DNA of 64,000 nucleotides from positions 44,306,457-44,370,456 of the forward strand of contig CM057135.1 in the NCBI GenBank assembly GCA_029964075.1, read 5' to 3'. Made by a program: the position numbers and the translations under genes. Shown piece after piece: positions 1 to 10,076 of this stretch. Below the pieces are notes generated by a model. The model worked only from the letters and a program-made list of their open reading frames with translations. It searched no databases and had not been told where the DNA came from. The DNA comes from Patiria pectinifera. Its lineage: Eukaryota > Echinodermata > Asteroidea > Valvatida > Asterinidae. Numbering within the stretch: the first letter of the stretch is position 1; every line of letters starts with the position of its first letter.

Positions 1-720
1 TCGCTCACCTACTCCTTGGAATGTTCAAGGAGAGGCTTACAGTCCGGAATCTAGTCCCATCCTGGGATCTGGGTTCGGTCCTGAACTTTTTGGCCAAAGC
101 CCCATACGAATCTTTGAGCCAGGCACCTCTCCTTCATGTGTCGATAAAGCTGGCCTTTTCTGCTCGCAACGGCTACTGCCAGGCGTAGCAGCGAGATCCA
201 CGCGCTGACGTTAGATCCGGGACGTATTCACTGGGAACCAGGCGGGGTCCGTCTGATCCCAAAAGCGTCCTTTCTGATGAAAAATCAGACAGCAGGGTTT
301 AGCCCTCCTGATATTTTTGTCCCAAAAAATTGGGTCCACCTCCTCTGTCCCTGCAAACAAATTATGGTGTCCTGTGCGATCCCTAAAATGGTATTTGGCA
401 CGCACTAAACCACTCAGGGGTGGTTGCATGCGGCTTTTTATTACAACCATGCAGCCGCATGGCCCCGACTCAAGGGACACCATTTCGCGTTGGGTAGTAT
501 CAGCAATCAAATTCACTAACTCGGACTGGCCGTCCAAAAGGGATGCTCCTACCCGAGTCCTTGTCCGGGCCCATGATGTACGTGCCGTAGCGACGTCCTG
601 GACATTTTTTAGCGGGGTCCCTATCTCAGCATGCTGAAAGTCGGCCTCGACATTCACATCTTGCTACCTACGTGACATACTCCAGACTGGAGGTAACATG
701 GGGAAGACCATACTGATATC
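1..720 (+). pseudogene. Tyrosine recombinase, C-terminal part, of a DIRS/Ngaro-like retrotransposon
   Basis: This is a decayed integrase of the tyrosine recombinase (YR) type, which DIRS-order retrotransposons use in place of a DDE integrase. Translated pieces lie in different plus frames. The first (about 3-165) carries FKERLTVRNLVPSWDLGSVL, resembling the N-terminal part of DIRS-type recombinases. The next (about 165-320) carries ARRSSEIHAL, which fits the first catalytic Arg. The piece at 317-637 holds the H-x-x-R motif in AHDVRAVATSW. The last (about 630-720) contains TFTSCYLRD, which fits the nucleophilic Tyr. All catalytic positions can therefore be seen, but at least three frameshifts separate them, so no active enzyme is encoded. 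The 5' part of the element lies outside the window. The 148-residue minus-strand reading frame over 211-657 is antisense to this gene. Confidence 0.8.
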
Positions 721-927
721 TCACCAGTAATCGTCTAAGGACCCTACCCTGCACAGTAGTCTTTCCCGGCCTGGCCAGGAGACCAACTAAGCAGGTAATA
801 CATTTACATGTATATTCAACCTAAATGGTTTAAATCATGATGTATATATATATATATATATACTGTTGTTTAACCATTTGGTTGAAGGGCGTCTCGCCTA
901 CCCGGCCACCAGTTGTCGGTGCCACTC

Positions 928-1199
928 TATGCATATGTAGTAGCTATTTGGGTAAGTGAATGAAGTAGACTCCCCCACAGAAGTGTGGGACGAGTCTACG
1001 AGTGATACTTACTTGCGCGAGAAAAAAGAGGAAGCATAATGGCGGATTCATGGCGTAGCATAATGGGTAGGCCCCGAGAGGGCGCTCGTTGGTTGATTAA
1101 ATCTTTTAGCGTTTGAGCCTGTCGGCTGAATAAATATGCATATGTAGTAGCTATTTGGGTACGTATCACTCGTAGACTCGTCCCACACTTCTGTGGGGG
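928..1199. repeat. Terminal repeat complex of the DIRS/Ngaro-like element
   Basis: A 27-bp direct repeat (tatgcatatgtagtagcta and following bases) occurs at 928-954 and 1135-1161. A 37-bp inverted repeat pairs 972-1008 with 1163-1199; each arm itself contains a short hairpin (cccacagaagtgtggg). Split direct and inverted repeats just downstream of a YR gene are what DIRS/Ngaro elements have, because they circularise and integrate without target-site duplication. A G run follows at 1195-1208. The link to the recombinase at 1-720 is inferred from position. Confidence 0.6.
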
Positions 1200-1207
1200 G
1201 GGGGGGG

Positions 1208-1525
1208 AATTTATTTGGTCGCCAATCTTTGCAAACTATTATTTTTTTAATAGATCAATATACAAAACTCTTCGTGTATTGAAGGTTGGTATGATTTTAC
1301 CCGCTTTTGCACATGTTTGTGATTTTGATGCAATTGTGACGTCTACAGGACACTGTGGACCTTTACAATTTTCATGATGTGAGTATACTTTCTGTATTCT
1401 GCAACTGGCGAAAAGTGTCATGATTTTTGCTAGATTTGAGGATCAAATGTACTACTTCATATACTGTATACATCACCTTGAATTGGACTATTATACCCTT
1501 TGTGTATTTATTAAAACCCTCTAGT
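1208..1525 (+). repeat. Dispersed repeat, inverted partner of 16720-17028
   Basis: About 300 bp are recognisably the reverse complement of 16720-17028. Shared words include gaggatcaaatgtactac, gcaactggcgaaaagtgtca and ccttgaattggactat. Divergence is substantial, so this is an old interspersed repeat. I see no coding potential in it; the short minus-strand reading frame at 1239-1421 is not conserved in the partner. Confidence 0.7.
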
Positions 1526-1540
1526 CAGGCAGCTTAGTGA

Positions 1541-1937
1541 ATGGATGTGGACATTCCGGACAAAAGCGCCAAATTTTCCATACATGCTCCTCAATGCCTT
1601 AGCTTTCAATGTTTGATAGGAACCAACTTATCCAATGACATTATGGTGGCCATCTTGGATTTAAAGATGGCGGCCATTAAAAACCTATATCTACCAATAT
1701 CTCATCTTCGAAGCCACTCAGGATAAAGGTTTTGGTGTCTAAACATACATTTTCGGGGTCAAGGAATGCAACTGTACCATTTGGGATAGTGTCAAATGGT
1801 TAGTTTATCCAAATACAGTATTGAGGCCATCTTGTATTTGAAACATGGCCGCCATTTAAAACCTAAATCTCCGAATACGTGTATTGCATCTTTAAGCCAC
1901 TAAGGATCGAAATCTTGGTGTCTACCCATATATTTTC
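1541..1937 (+). repeat. Tandem units of a GATGGCGGCCAT-containing repeat family
   Basis: Two units of roughly 185 bp run head to tail. Each holds ggccatctt...gatggcggccatt, then a phrase like ttggtgtctaaacatacattttcggggtcaaggaatgcaac. A third partial unit continues at 3132-3240 after an inserted element. Related single units occur near 5900 and, inverted, at 6835-6965. Confidence 0.65.
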
Positions 1938-3131
1938 CAGGCCTTGAATTTGGGAATTTTTAGGGCAAGGCCACTTTGGCCTTGAATGGAGCAAAATTAT
2001 AGAGGGCACCAAGGCCAGTTGGGAGGGCACCAAGGCCAAACTATATGTGCAGAAGGGGCACAGAGGCCGGCTAAAAAAAATGCGAATTTATATCGGCGAT
2101 CATGTAGTTTATGGCCCCTCTTTAGTTTCGATTAAATTTGAGTCAAAGGTGTTTTTATCATTCAAAAAATTACCTTTTCAACCTAAAGCAGACTTCTTTC
2201 AGCTTATGGCACCTGTTTTGTAATTTTGAACACTTTTTGGGGATAGAAATTACGTTGTTTGTAAGCAGTTTTATGGTTGGTGACGTGCGATCGCCATCTC
2301 TATTTTCGTGTTGCGTTTTTTTCGTTGTCGTTTTCCCTCCAAATTCCCCTCAAAATTCGAAACCCTTCTCTCTATCTATAACCTACCTGCATGTTCTTAA
2401 TGTGGCTTAAAAGTTGATTTCGTTCTCTTAGGGAATCGGGCCCATAATTTATTAATACACGATCGCCATTTACAATGTCCGCTTTTGACAATCGGAATTC
2501 GGAACGCCATGTGCACGCGTGTTTTTACTATGCCCCGAGCTCGTTTGCCTCGTACACGAACATCAATGTGTTCTGTATGTACCGCGCATGCAAGCACTGA
2601 GAAAAAGAAAGTCTGTTGACTGCACGTAAGATCTGCCGTACGTACTCCTGCTGGTATGTGTGTGTACGAATATAGACATATATTTTTGCGGCGGGGGTGT
2701 CGCTACTTGAAGTATCGGCACATACAGGAACTGGAGATTCAGTTGTCAGTGTACGTGGGGGTGTACGTACGTGTGTGTACATCATGTACATGTACAAACA
2801 GTGGGGAATCGCCGGCGTTTGGCCGGCCGGCCACGGCCGTACTGCGCGCGTGTGATTGATTCGGCGAGATACTAAGACAACTGATCGGGCTGGCATGGCA
2901 TCGAAATACATTGTCAATGTGTGGAAAAACACCTGGAATCAAGGATTGTAGTGGTTTTAATAGGCTGATACTTAGTGATAGATGTTTTTGCAAAAAGGGC
3001 ACGACGGCCAAGGTAATTATGGGGCAAGGCAAAACTGGCCGTGAAGACAGGGATTTTTTGTGGGGCACCTCGGCCAGTAAGAAGGCAACGACGGCACTGG
3101 CCGTCGTGGCCGTCGTTCAATTCAAGCCCTG
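1938..3131. mobile_element. hAT-like non-autonomous element (1.19 kb) inserted into the tandem repeat
   Basis: Terminal inverted repeats CAGGCCTTGAATT (1938-1950) and AATTCAAGCCCTG (3119-3131) differ at one base. Both ends abut attttc (1932-1937 and 3132-3137), a probable target duplication. Removing the element restores a phrase (catatattttcagggtcat) that matches the intact family copy near 6915 in reverse, so the insertion boundaries are well supported. Just inside each end is an array of GGGCAC-n-GGCCA words (1965-2070 and 2996-3117). The interior has a GT/CA-rich and CG-rich stretch (2640-2860). No transposase is visible. The CAGG start suggests hAT, but a 6-bp rather than 8-bp duplication leaves this open. 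Confidence 0.65.
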
Positions 3132-3240
3132 ATTTTCAGGGTCATGGAATGCAACTTAACAATTTGGATTAGTACTACATGTATTTGGGATCGTTTCAAA
3201 TAGTCAGTTTGACCAGATACTTCATACGGCGGCCATATGG
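3132..3240 (+). repeat. Third unit of the GATGGCGGCCAT array, split from 1541-1937
   Basis: It begins attttcagggtcatggaatg and ends at atacggcggccatatgg. It follows the same order of words as the two units before the 1938-3131 insertion. Confidence 0.6.
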
Positions 3241-3620
3241 TTTGAAAAGGACCAACACTGGCCCGATTCAGACTATGTACCCTTTGGCCATTATGGTTTG
3301 ACTTGAAAGGGCAGGCACTGGTCCCATTCAGGTTGTGTACCGTCTTGCTATTATGGTTTCCCATAAAGGGACCAACACTGGCCAGATTCAGGCCTTTTAC
3401 CATCTTTTCATCATGGTTTATCGTAAGAGGACCTGCAATGGTCGGTTCAGGCTGGGCGCCGTCTTGCTGTTATTGTTTGCCTTAAAAAGACCAGCACTGG
3501 TCCGATGCAGGCTCTGAACGGTGTTACCATTACCGTTTGCCATTTAATAGGGCGCGTTTTGGCGCAATAGAGCCAGCATTAGCCCGCTTCTGGTCTTGTA
3601 CCGTTTAAACTGTATGGTAC
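3241..3620 (+). repeat. Tandem repeat, period about 60 bp, six degenerate units
   Basis: Units start at about 3241, 3297, 3357, 3417, 3476 and 3536. The shared pattern is ttt-n-aaaggaccanCACTGGnCCgattcagg, then ttgctattatgg. Runs of plus-strand reading frame here arise from the period being a multiple of three. A decayed inverted relative lies at about 27240-27370. Confidence 0.75.
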
Positions 3621-3788
3621 TGCCACAACAAACCCATAATTAGATGGTATTGGCCCAATACCGTCCTGTTTACTGGGTCAATGCCATCTTTGAACCTAGG
3701 CAGGTAGAAATCTCTGGCACTACAGGATGTGATACAACTCTGCCTCTCCACAACTACATGCAGCTGAACCACTTTTGTAGTTCCATTT

Positions 3789-4453
3789 CGTCACCGACAC
3801 CACGAAGTGACCTTAACCCCCGCGAAGTGGAAAATGTGTGTTTCGAGATACAAGCGATTTAAGTTGGTGATGTTTTGAAACGGTGATCTGAACATCCTAT
3901 TAGCCTCAAAATTCATATTTTTTTTACATTATCTGAAAGCTGGGATCTTGAATGTCACGTTTATGTATGATTTTTATTGAAAACAAATAATATTAATGAG
4001 TTATCAACTAATTAACCTTAAGGTCACTTCGTAAAAACTCTAAAATCAGAATACGCGCTGTTCGAGTTTTCACGAAGTGACGCTAACCATGTGTATTAGC
4101 TAATGGGTTACCGCTACTTCGTGATGACGCCAGAAGTGAGTCGCGCGTATCACGTGACATTTGTGTTACTTCTTGAAAACGCAAAACCCGTTTTTGACGC
4201 GTAGTGTGCAGGCAGTTTACATGCACAAGAATGGTATAGTACACTTCGTGAAAACGCATTTTCCGGTTTTGACCTATTAAGTTGCAAACGTTCATTAATG
4301 TTAATTAATGTTTTGACAAAACTAATTAACTATGTGTTTAGTAATTTCTTGAGGTGATAGATTATGTGTAATTAATCACAAATCAGGAAAAAAATCTAAA
4401 TCGTAAAATATTGATTTTTTTTATGTTAGTGTCACTTCGTGGTGACGGTGACG
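3789..4453. mobile_element. Non-autonomous TIR element (665 bp) with ACTTCGTG subterminal repeats
   Basis: Terminal inverted repeats of 23 bp (3789-3811 and 4431-4453) match at 22 positions and carry CACGAAGTGAC. The element is flanked by attt on both sides (3785-3788 and 4454-4457), a possible 4-bp target duplication. Internal copies of the TIR core CACTTCGTG/CACGAAGTG lie near 3822, 4025, 4073, 4108 and 4242, in both orientations, several followed by aaaacgc. No transposase is seen. The superfamily is not assigned. Confidence 0.75.
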
Positions 4454-4588
4454 ATTTGATTAAGGCGGGTCTGTGATCGACTAGTCCTTGTTCTCAAGTG
4501 GCTGATAGTTTTTCATTGAACCCATGTCAATGTAGCACCTGTTGGGAGGTTTTCTGCCGTTGTTATAGTCTAACCATGACAATCAGTG

Positions 4589-4932
4589 CAGTGGCGTAGC
4601 ACAGTCATTTTTATTGGGGGGGGGGGTAAAAATTTCTTGAAAAGGGCACTTGCACATTCGTGCTGAAATGTAGACACATTTTTTTTCTCCGGACACTTGG
4701 CCTCCGTATAATCAAATAGTTGAGGGGGGCTGGTACCATCTGTTCAAAACCGATGACTGTGCACCCTAAGTACAATATATGGTGCTTTTCAGGGCAATAC
4801 ATGCGCGAAATTCAATAAAAGGCACCAGGAACGGCCGATGGGACAAAAAAAAGGGCACAACTTTTTGAATGGAAAAGGGCAGTCGTTGCAAAATACCCCC
4901 TTAACACCCCCCCCCCCCCCACTACGCCTATG
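4589..4932. mobile_element. MITE-like insertion with GGCGTAG termini and G/C homopolymers
   Basis: Ends are CAGTGGCGTAG (4589-4599) and CTACGCCTATG (4922-4932), inverted with two mismatches. A G run (4616-4627) lies near one end and a C run (about 4908-4920) near the other. It shares tctccggacacttggcctcc with the MITE at 7708-7845. No clear target duplication was found. Confidence 0.5.
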
Positions 4933-4939
4933 TGGTGGG

Positions 4940-5610
4940 CGTTTGCTCCCAGTTGTTGCTTCCAGTGTTGGAGTCTTGCCACTTCCCTGATGTTGTGAAG
5001 GAGTGATCAAGCATCCAGTGATCAAACTGCATGTTGTTTAAAGCTGGGTCAGGTTTCATGGTATGGGCTGACCTCTCTCAGACAGGGCACGCATACTCTG
5101 CTGAAGAATGGCGCGGAGCCAAAACGGTTAATCTTAGGGTGTGTGGTTTGGCTCCCCTTTCGGAGGCTGTTCTATTTCTTTTATGATGTTGTTACGGGGA
5201 ACTAAATTTGGATGACTTGAATGACAGGATACGATGGAGGGTCACCCTATTAAAGGTAGACAGGAAGGCTACAAGGGGCCAATGGTGTTCCGGACCATTT
5301 GATGTTAAGGGGTCGATATGATCCGTAAAGCGAGGTATTGGGTCAACTTGGATCTTTTTCAAGAGGCGGCAGTGGTTTACAGTATTATATGTGACCAAAA
5401 GATCCACAAAAATAGCTCCACTTATTTGTCGTTTTGAAACCCATCCTCAGCGTGCTGTTCCAGATTAAGAGTTGGCTTGTTGTTGATTTGCAATGTCGCA
5501 ATCCAGGTTGCTGAGGGATAAGGAATGTTTCACCAATGGGGACAAGCCTGTTTAGGATCAGGCACTCGAACATGAACAAAAACAGTAATGGGTTCCTGTC
5601 TGGACCATGT
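4940..5610 (-). pseudogene. Reverse transcriptase fragments of a non-LTR retrotransposon (copy 1)
   Basis: Read on the minus strand from 5600 downward, frames give LIPQQPGLRHCKSTTSQLL (the QAGFRPGRST-type RT motif), then SGAIFVDLLVTYNTVNH (the VDLSAAYDTVNH palm motif with its first catalytic Asp). A jump to VTLHRILSFKS follows, and later SSAEYACPV, typical of the region after the RT domain in this LINE group. The YxDD segment is missing and several stops and frameshifts are present. The part at 5301-5786 is duplicated at 6346-6831. Confidence 0.7.
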
Positions 5611-5786
5611 TTCCTGTGGCCTCCAAAGCCTGCAGTGAACTAGTTCATGTGGCTTCAAGAATCAAAGTGTATGTGGTGCAAGACGTGCATGCAACACCTT
5701 GAGAATTAGGGCGAGCACTTTTAAACTGTAAACTTTTGTGAGTGATGACATTTATTCTCACATAATGTTGTTTTACTTATACTTCA
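5301..5786. repeat. Direct segmental repeat, first copy (486 bp)
   Basis: The segment is nearly identical to 6346-6831 at a constant offset of 1045 bp, with only scattered substitutions. Both carry the same minus-strand RT fragment. Constant offset and high identity suggest a fairly recent duplication, or two closely related insertions of one truncated LINE. Confidence 0.85.
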
Positions 5787-6345
5787 TACAGTATTTTCGG
5801 TGACTGCAGTATATATCAACAGTATTCTGTTAGAGATTTTATCTTTAGTTTGACTATTTTGTGTGTATAACTAAAATCATCTTCTGAGTAAAAGAGTTGT
5901 ATTTCCTGACCCTGAAAATGTATGTTTTGACACCTAGACTGTGATTTGATATGGGGTAGTTGAGCTGCGATATCAGTAAATGCAATTATTAGTCCGTGGG
6001 ATGAGGCCTTTTTTTCGCTCGTTACGCGATCTGGTTTTCCGAATTTTGTCTAATATTTCTCATTCCATTGATCAAAAATAGAAAGCACTAACAAACCACG
6101 TTCCCGCATTCGTGGGTGGTTTGGGACTTCACAAATGAATTTTAATTAACATCAAATTCGAGGTTACAGCCAAAAAATCGTTAGACAAATATAACGCCCG
6201 AGAGAGGATAAAAATCAACCAATAACGTGCAAGGTTTGTGTTGCGTCGCCAAAGAACCAATCAAATTGCACGTTCTATATACGTCGACAAGAGGCGAGTC
6301 CAACATGGCGTCGTCCATGTCGTTGGAAGCAAGTACCGAGTCCGC
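5787..6345. other. Spacer between the two RT-fragment copies
   Basis: No gene is evident. About 5800-5960 carries a weak relative of the GATGGCGGCCAT family phrase (cctgaccctgaaaatgtatg). From 6000 the sequence gains CG dinucleotides, a short inverted repeat (ccacg...cgtgg near 6099-6116), CCAAT-like accaatcaaa at 6255, and a strong-context ATG at 6304. Confidence 0.4.
6304..6345 (+). other. Possible 5' coding exon start, weak
   Basis: The stretch reads MASSMSLEASTESA from an ATG in good Kozak context (A at -3, G at +4), downstream of a CCAAT-like box. It then runs into the RT-fragment repeat with no convincing splice donor at the junction. It could be a truncated host first exon or part of a repeat. 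Confidence 0.15.
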
Positions 6346-6831
6346 GATGTTAAGGGGTCGATATGATCCGTAAAGCGAGGTATTGGGTCAACTTGGATCT
6401 TTTTCAAGAGGCGGCAGTGGTTTACAGTATTATATGTGACCAAAAGATCCACAAAAATAACTCCACTTATTTGTCGTTTTGAAACCCATCCTCAGTGTGC
6501 TGCGCCAGATTAAGAGTTGGCTTGTTGTTGACTTGCAATGTCGCAATCCAGGTTGCTGAGGGATAAGGAATGTTTCACCAATGGGGACAAGCCTGTTTAG
6601 GATCAGGCACTCGAACATGAACAAAAACAGTAATGGGTTCCTGTCTGGACCATGTTTCCTGTAGCCTCCAAAGCCTGCAGTGAACTAGTTCATGTGGCTT
6701 CAAGAATCAAAGTGTATGTGGTGCAAGACGTGCATGCAACACCTTGAGAATTAGGGCGAGCACTTTTAAACTGTAAACTTTTGTAAGTGATGACATTTAT
6801 TATCACATAATAATGTTTTACCTATACTTCA
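6346..6831 (-). pseudogene. Reverse transcriptase fragment of a non-LTR retrotransposon (copy 2)
   Basis: This is the second copy of 5301-5786. On the minus strand it again gives LIPQQPGLRHCKSTTSQLL and the VDLLVTYNTVNH palm motif, with the same stops. Sharing of the inactivating changes shows the sequence was already dead before it was duplicated. The part after DHIDPLT is replaced by unrelated sequence. Confidence 0.7.
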
Positions 6832-6834
6832 AAA

Positions 6835-7500
6835 GTAAAATCCAAGATGGCCCCCGCAATGTTTGTGGAAAAATTAACCATTTAGCACTAACCCAAATGG
6901 TTCAGGTGCATTCTTTGACCCTGAAAATATATGTTTAGACACTAAGATTTAAATGTTAAGTGGCTTAAATGTTGAGTGTCCCACAAAATTTGATTTTGTA
7001 ACGATTTTTTTCACAAAATGTCATTTTATTTCAATCATAATTTCGAAGAAAAGTCGATGAAAAGTCGATGGAAATGGCACGTTAAAATCATCGCAAACGT
7101 AGTTTTAATCTCTTTCACCAGTCGTTATTGGAATGTTTCAATACAGCCATTCCATGTAAGGGTCATCACCAAACTCAAAAATTGAAGTGAAAGGAATAAA
7201 TGTTTGTCAGTTATATTTGATAAGAGGAATATTGAAACCATCTAAATCTCAAAAGATTTTTTAAAAATAAATCATTTGATTTTAAGTTTCAGCCTCCTGA
7301 ACATGGATGAATTTTGTGGGCAAAACGGAGGGTCAGGGGTATAAATCACAAACTGAGGAAGTAATTGAAGCTCATTCATAAGATTGTGCTTTATCTGCAT
7401 ACATTTGGTAGCTATTCCAGTCTATTTGATAAAACATTGAGAATTTTCCAAATGTCTTCAGTATTTTCCCACTATTTCATCGTGAAAACACCCTCAAAAA
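6835..7500. other. Inverted GATGGCGGCCAT-family unit followed by A/T-rich sequence
   Basis: At 6835-6965 the phrase caagatggcccccgcaatg...tttgaccctgaaaatatatgtttagac is the reverse complement of the units near 1750. The rest to 7500 is A/T rich with no recognisable gene. Confidence 0.45.
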
Positions 7501-7707
7501 TATGTCACGCAAGTCACAAAATAGGGCTTTTTTTCAGATTACTTAATAACTAGAGAGGGATTCAGCTAGTGTTTGATATTTGTAAATGAAATAGTGGTGG
7601 TCTATCAATAAAAGTATGAAAATAATTATTTGCTCTACATTCCTTGTAGAAAAAACTATCTCAAGAATGTCACGCGAGTCACACAAGATGTATGTCATGC
7701 CAGTCAC

Positions 7708-7845
7708 CAGGGGCGGATCCAGAAATTTTTGCAGGGGGGGGGTTCATCAGCCAAAAAATCTGAAAATGTACACACGTTTTTTTCTCCGGACACTTGGCCT
7801 CCGTAATGACCCCCCAACCCCCCCCCCCCCCAGGATCCGCGCCTG
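7708..7845. mobile_element. Short MITE with CAGGGGCGGATCC ends
   Basis: Termini CAGGGGCGGATCC (7708-7720) and GGATCCGCGCCTG (7833-7845) are inverted with one mismatch. The pentamer gtcac flanks both sides (7703-7707 and 7846-7850). The element has inserted exactly after the third TGTCACGCGAGTCAC-like motif. G and C runs lie inside each end. The termini are close to those of the hAT-like MITE at 19541-19847. Confidence 0.7.
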
Positions 7846-7991
7846 GTCACAAGCGAAGCCAGGAATGTTTCATTTACATGTAATACAAAGAAACAATGCC
7901 ATATTAAATTATAGAATTGGAATTAAGTCTTTAATTTAAGCATTAGTTATGTAACAAGAAATTGAATCAGTTTTTTACAAATGTATATATA

Positions 7992-8182
7992 CACTCGAGT
8001 CTCGTTAATACAAACTCGTTCGGACCTAGCCAAATAGTTTGTTATATCAGAATTTTGTATTAAGAGGAACATCAGTTCCATTCATTGTGCACATAATTTA
8101 ATGCACAGTCGGGACTAAGGCTTTATGTTTGTTATAACCAGAATTTTGTATTAACAGAGTTTGTACCAACGAGATTCGACTG
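7992..8182. mobile_element. pogo/Tigger-like MITE with TA target site
   Basis: The ends cactcgagtctcgttaatac and cgagattcgactg form imperfect inverted repeats flanked by TA (7990-7991 and 8183-8184). CAGTCGAATCTCGTT-type ends with a TA duplication are typical of pogo/Tc1-mariner miniature elements. Internal repeats of gaattttgtattaa are also present. Length is 191 bp. Confidence 0.65.
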
Positions 8183-9009
8183 TACTGTATACATTCCTAT
8201 ACAACTGCATCATTAATTGCAGCTCTTACCTTTTAAGGAAACTGTGACTCTACATGACCAACAATTACAACTGTTTTCCTGAAATAATCACCCGTGGATT
8301 GATGACATCACTCCGTAACTTAAATTCCGAAACATTTTTTTGTCTCCATGTCATTGTTAAGGATATTGTGTTTAAACCAGATTTCCACCCCAACATTTGC
8401 CAAAGTAAAGGGATAAATAGCAGTTTTCACACTCTTTCATAAGGTATTCACAGGTAAATCATTTTTATTAATATAATATTATGATTTGATTTGTTATACT
8501 AAAATTACAGTTATAATGTGAAAGTGAAAAGCTACTGTGTCACGCGAGTCACACATTTGTGTCACGCAAGTCACATTTTCTTCAGGCTATTTCTTACAAC
8601 GAGGGATATTTGGCACAATACAACTTATGCATGTATTGGGTGAGGGTATTAAGTTGTAAGTTCAGTAAGAATAATTTTTAGAACACTGGTAGATCCATAG
8701 GAAAAGCTATTTGAATCAAGGGATGTCAAAAATCCCTTTTTCTATCCTGTCACGCGAGTCACGTCAAAGAAACTGATACATGAAAAAATAGCGATGTTAA
8801 AGTAATCATATAAAAACTAAACCATAGATTCACAATGCCCTGACTCAAATACATGCTAATTTGAGTTGAATAAATGCCAGGTTAACAACAGTAATGCATT
8901 AAAACTTTACATTTTGTTCAAATGTCACGCGAGTCACCATTGAATGGCTGATTAGTAGAAACACAGGCCATAACACTGATCAGAGCCTTCTCCGGCTAGA
9001 CAAAAGGTT

Positions 9010-10044
9010 AAACCTTGACAGGTGACATGAAATATCACTGTGTCGCACATGCGTGCGAAGATGCATCTCGGTGTCAAGAAAACAATCACAAAGACAAAAG
9101 GTCAGTTCTACTGGTATAAGTTAAAGGAGTCCGTCCGTGAGTGGATCAGAAAGTGCAGCAAGTGTGGTGCCTGCAAAAGGCCGCACCAAACTCCCCGAGC
9201 TCCTCTAGAGGACTACCGAGTAGGCGCACCTATGGACAGGCTCGTCACTGACATCTTGAGACCCCTTCCCGTATCAGAGCGAGGAAACAACTACATCCTA
9301 CTTGTTGGCGACCAGTTCACACAATGGATGAAAGCCTACCCGATCCCTAACCAAACAGCAGAGACAGTAGCCCACAAGGTAGTCTACAAGTTCATTTCCC
9401 GATATGGTGCTCCACTTGACATTCACTCCGATCAGGGTCGAACCCATGAATCAAAATTGTTTCAGCAAGTCTGCAAACTTTTGGAAATTCACAAAACTAG
9501 AACGTCTCCCTACCATCCTTCAGCGAGCGGTCAGGCTGAGCGGTTTAACCAAGTACTGGTTAACATGATTTCAGCCTACATTGACGAGAACCAACGAAAT
9601 TGGGACGTTCACCTCCCGCTGCTCACTTCAGCCTACAGAAGCTGCCGGCATGAAACCACAGGGTACACACCAAACATGCTCATGTTCGGTCGTGAAACCC
9701 ATACCCCTATCGAACTTGTACTTGGCGGCCCAGCCACGGACGCAGAGCCACATGATGAATGTGACTATGTCAGTTTACTAAGGAAGCGGGTGGAGACAAT
9801 TCATCACCTTGTACGTGAACACCTTGGGCAGTCAGCCACTCGTCAGAAAAAGGACCATGACGCTCGTGTATCCCAAAACAACTACACTGTTGGTGTTTTG
9901 GTGTACATGAGAGACAGCACTAAAACTGTTGGGTTGTCCCCAAAACTGAAACAGAAGAAACTCAGAAGAAACTCAGTGACTTGCTGTTTGAGATCTGGTC
10001 AAAGCAACGGGGGAAAACCAAAATCCTCCACCATGACTGACTGA
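9010..10044 (+). pseudogene. Integrase region of a Ty3/gypsy LTR retrotransposon pol
   Basis: The main frame from 9040 shows an HHCC zinc-binding module (HLGVKKT followed by CSKCGAC). It continues into the DDE core: first Asp in VTDILRPLP, second in DIHSDQG, and the Glu in GQAERFNQ. Asp in HSDQG to Glu in GQAERFN is spaced like DD35E integrases. A C-terminal module follows, but near 9960 a deletion shifts the frame; the other frame continues KLSDLLFEIW, a normal gypsy integrase tail, with an internal stop. Reverse transcriptase and RNase H are missing upstream, so the copy is 5'-truncated near 9000. The downstream pol tail and accessory ORF belong to the same element. Confidence 0.85.
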
Positions 10045-10076
10045 AACAGTACCACAGCGATGATATTCCCTAATGG

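Larger units (their letters stand above)
7503..8936. repeat. Seven dispersed copies of TGTCACGCGAGTCAC
   Basis: Copies start at about 7503, 7668, 7693, 8538, 8560, 8748 and 8923, all in one orientation. The core is GTCAC-GCRA-GTCAC, a direct repeat of GTCAC with a 4-base spacer; the one at 7693 has diverged to GTCATGCCAGTCAC. Flanking sequences differ, so this is not a simple tandem array. Confidence 0.75.

Noticed and set aside
211-657. 148-codon minus-strand reading frame
   Set aside because: It is antisense to the tyrosine recombinase remnant, whose motifs are clear on the plus strand.
2397-3132. Several overlapping frames of 60-134 codons on both strands
   Set aside because: They all lie within the non-autonomous element 1938-3131 and its CG/GT-rich tract, and have no motif.
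7503-8936. CRISPR-like array of TGTCACGCGAGTCAC
   Set aside because: Spacing is irregular, units are only 14-15 bp, no cas genes are present, and the genome is clearly animal.
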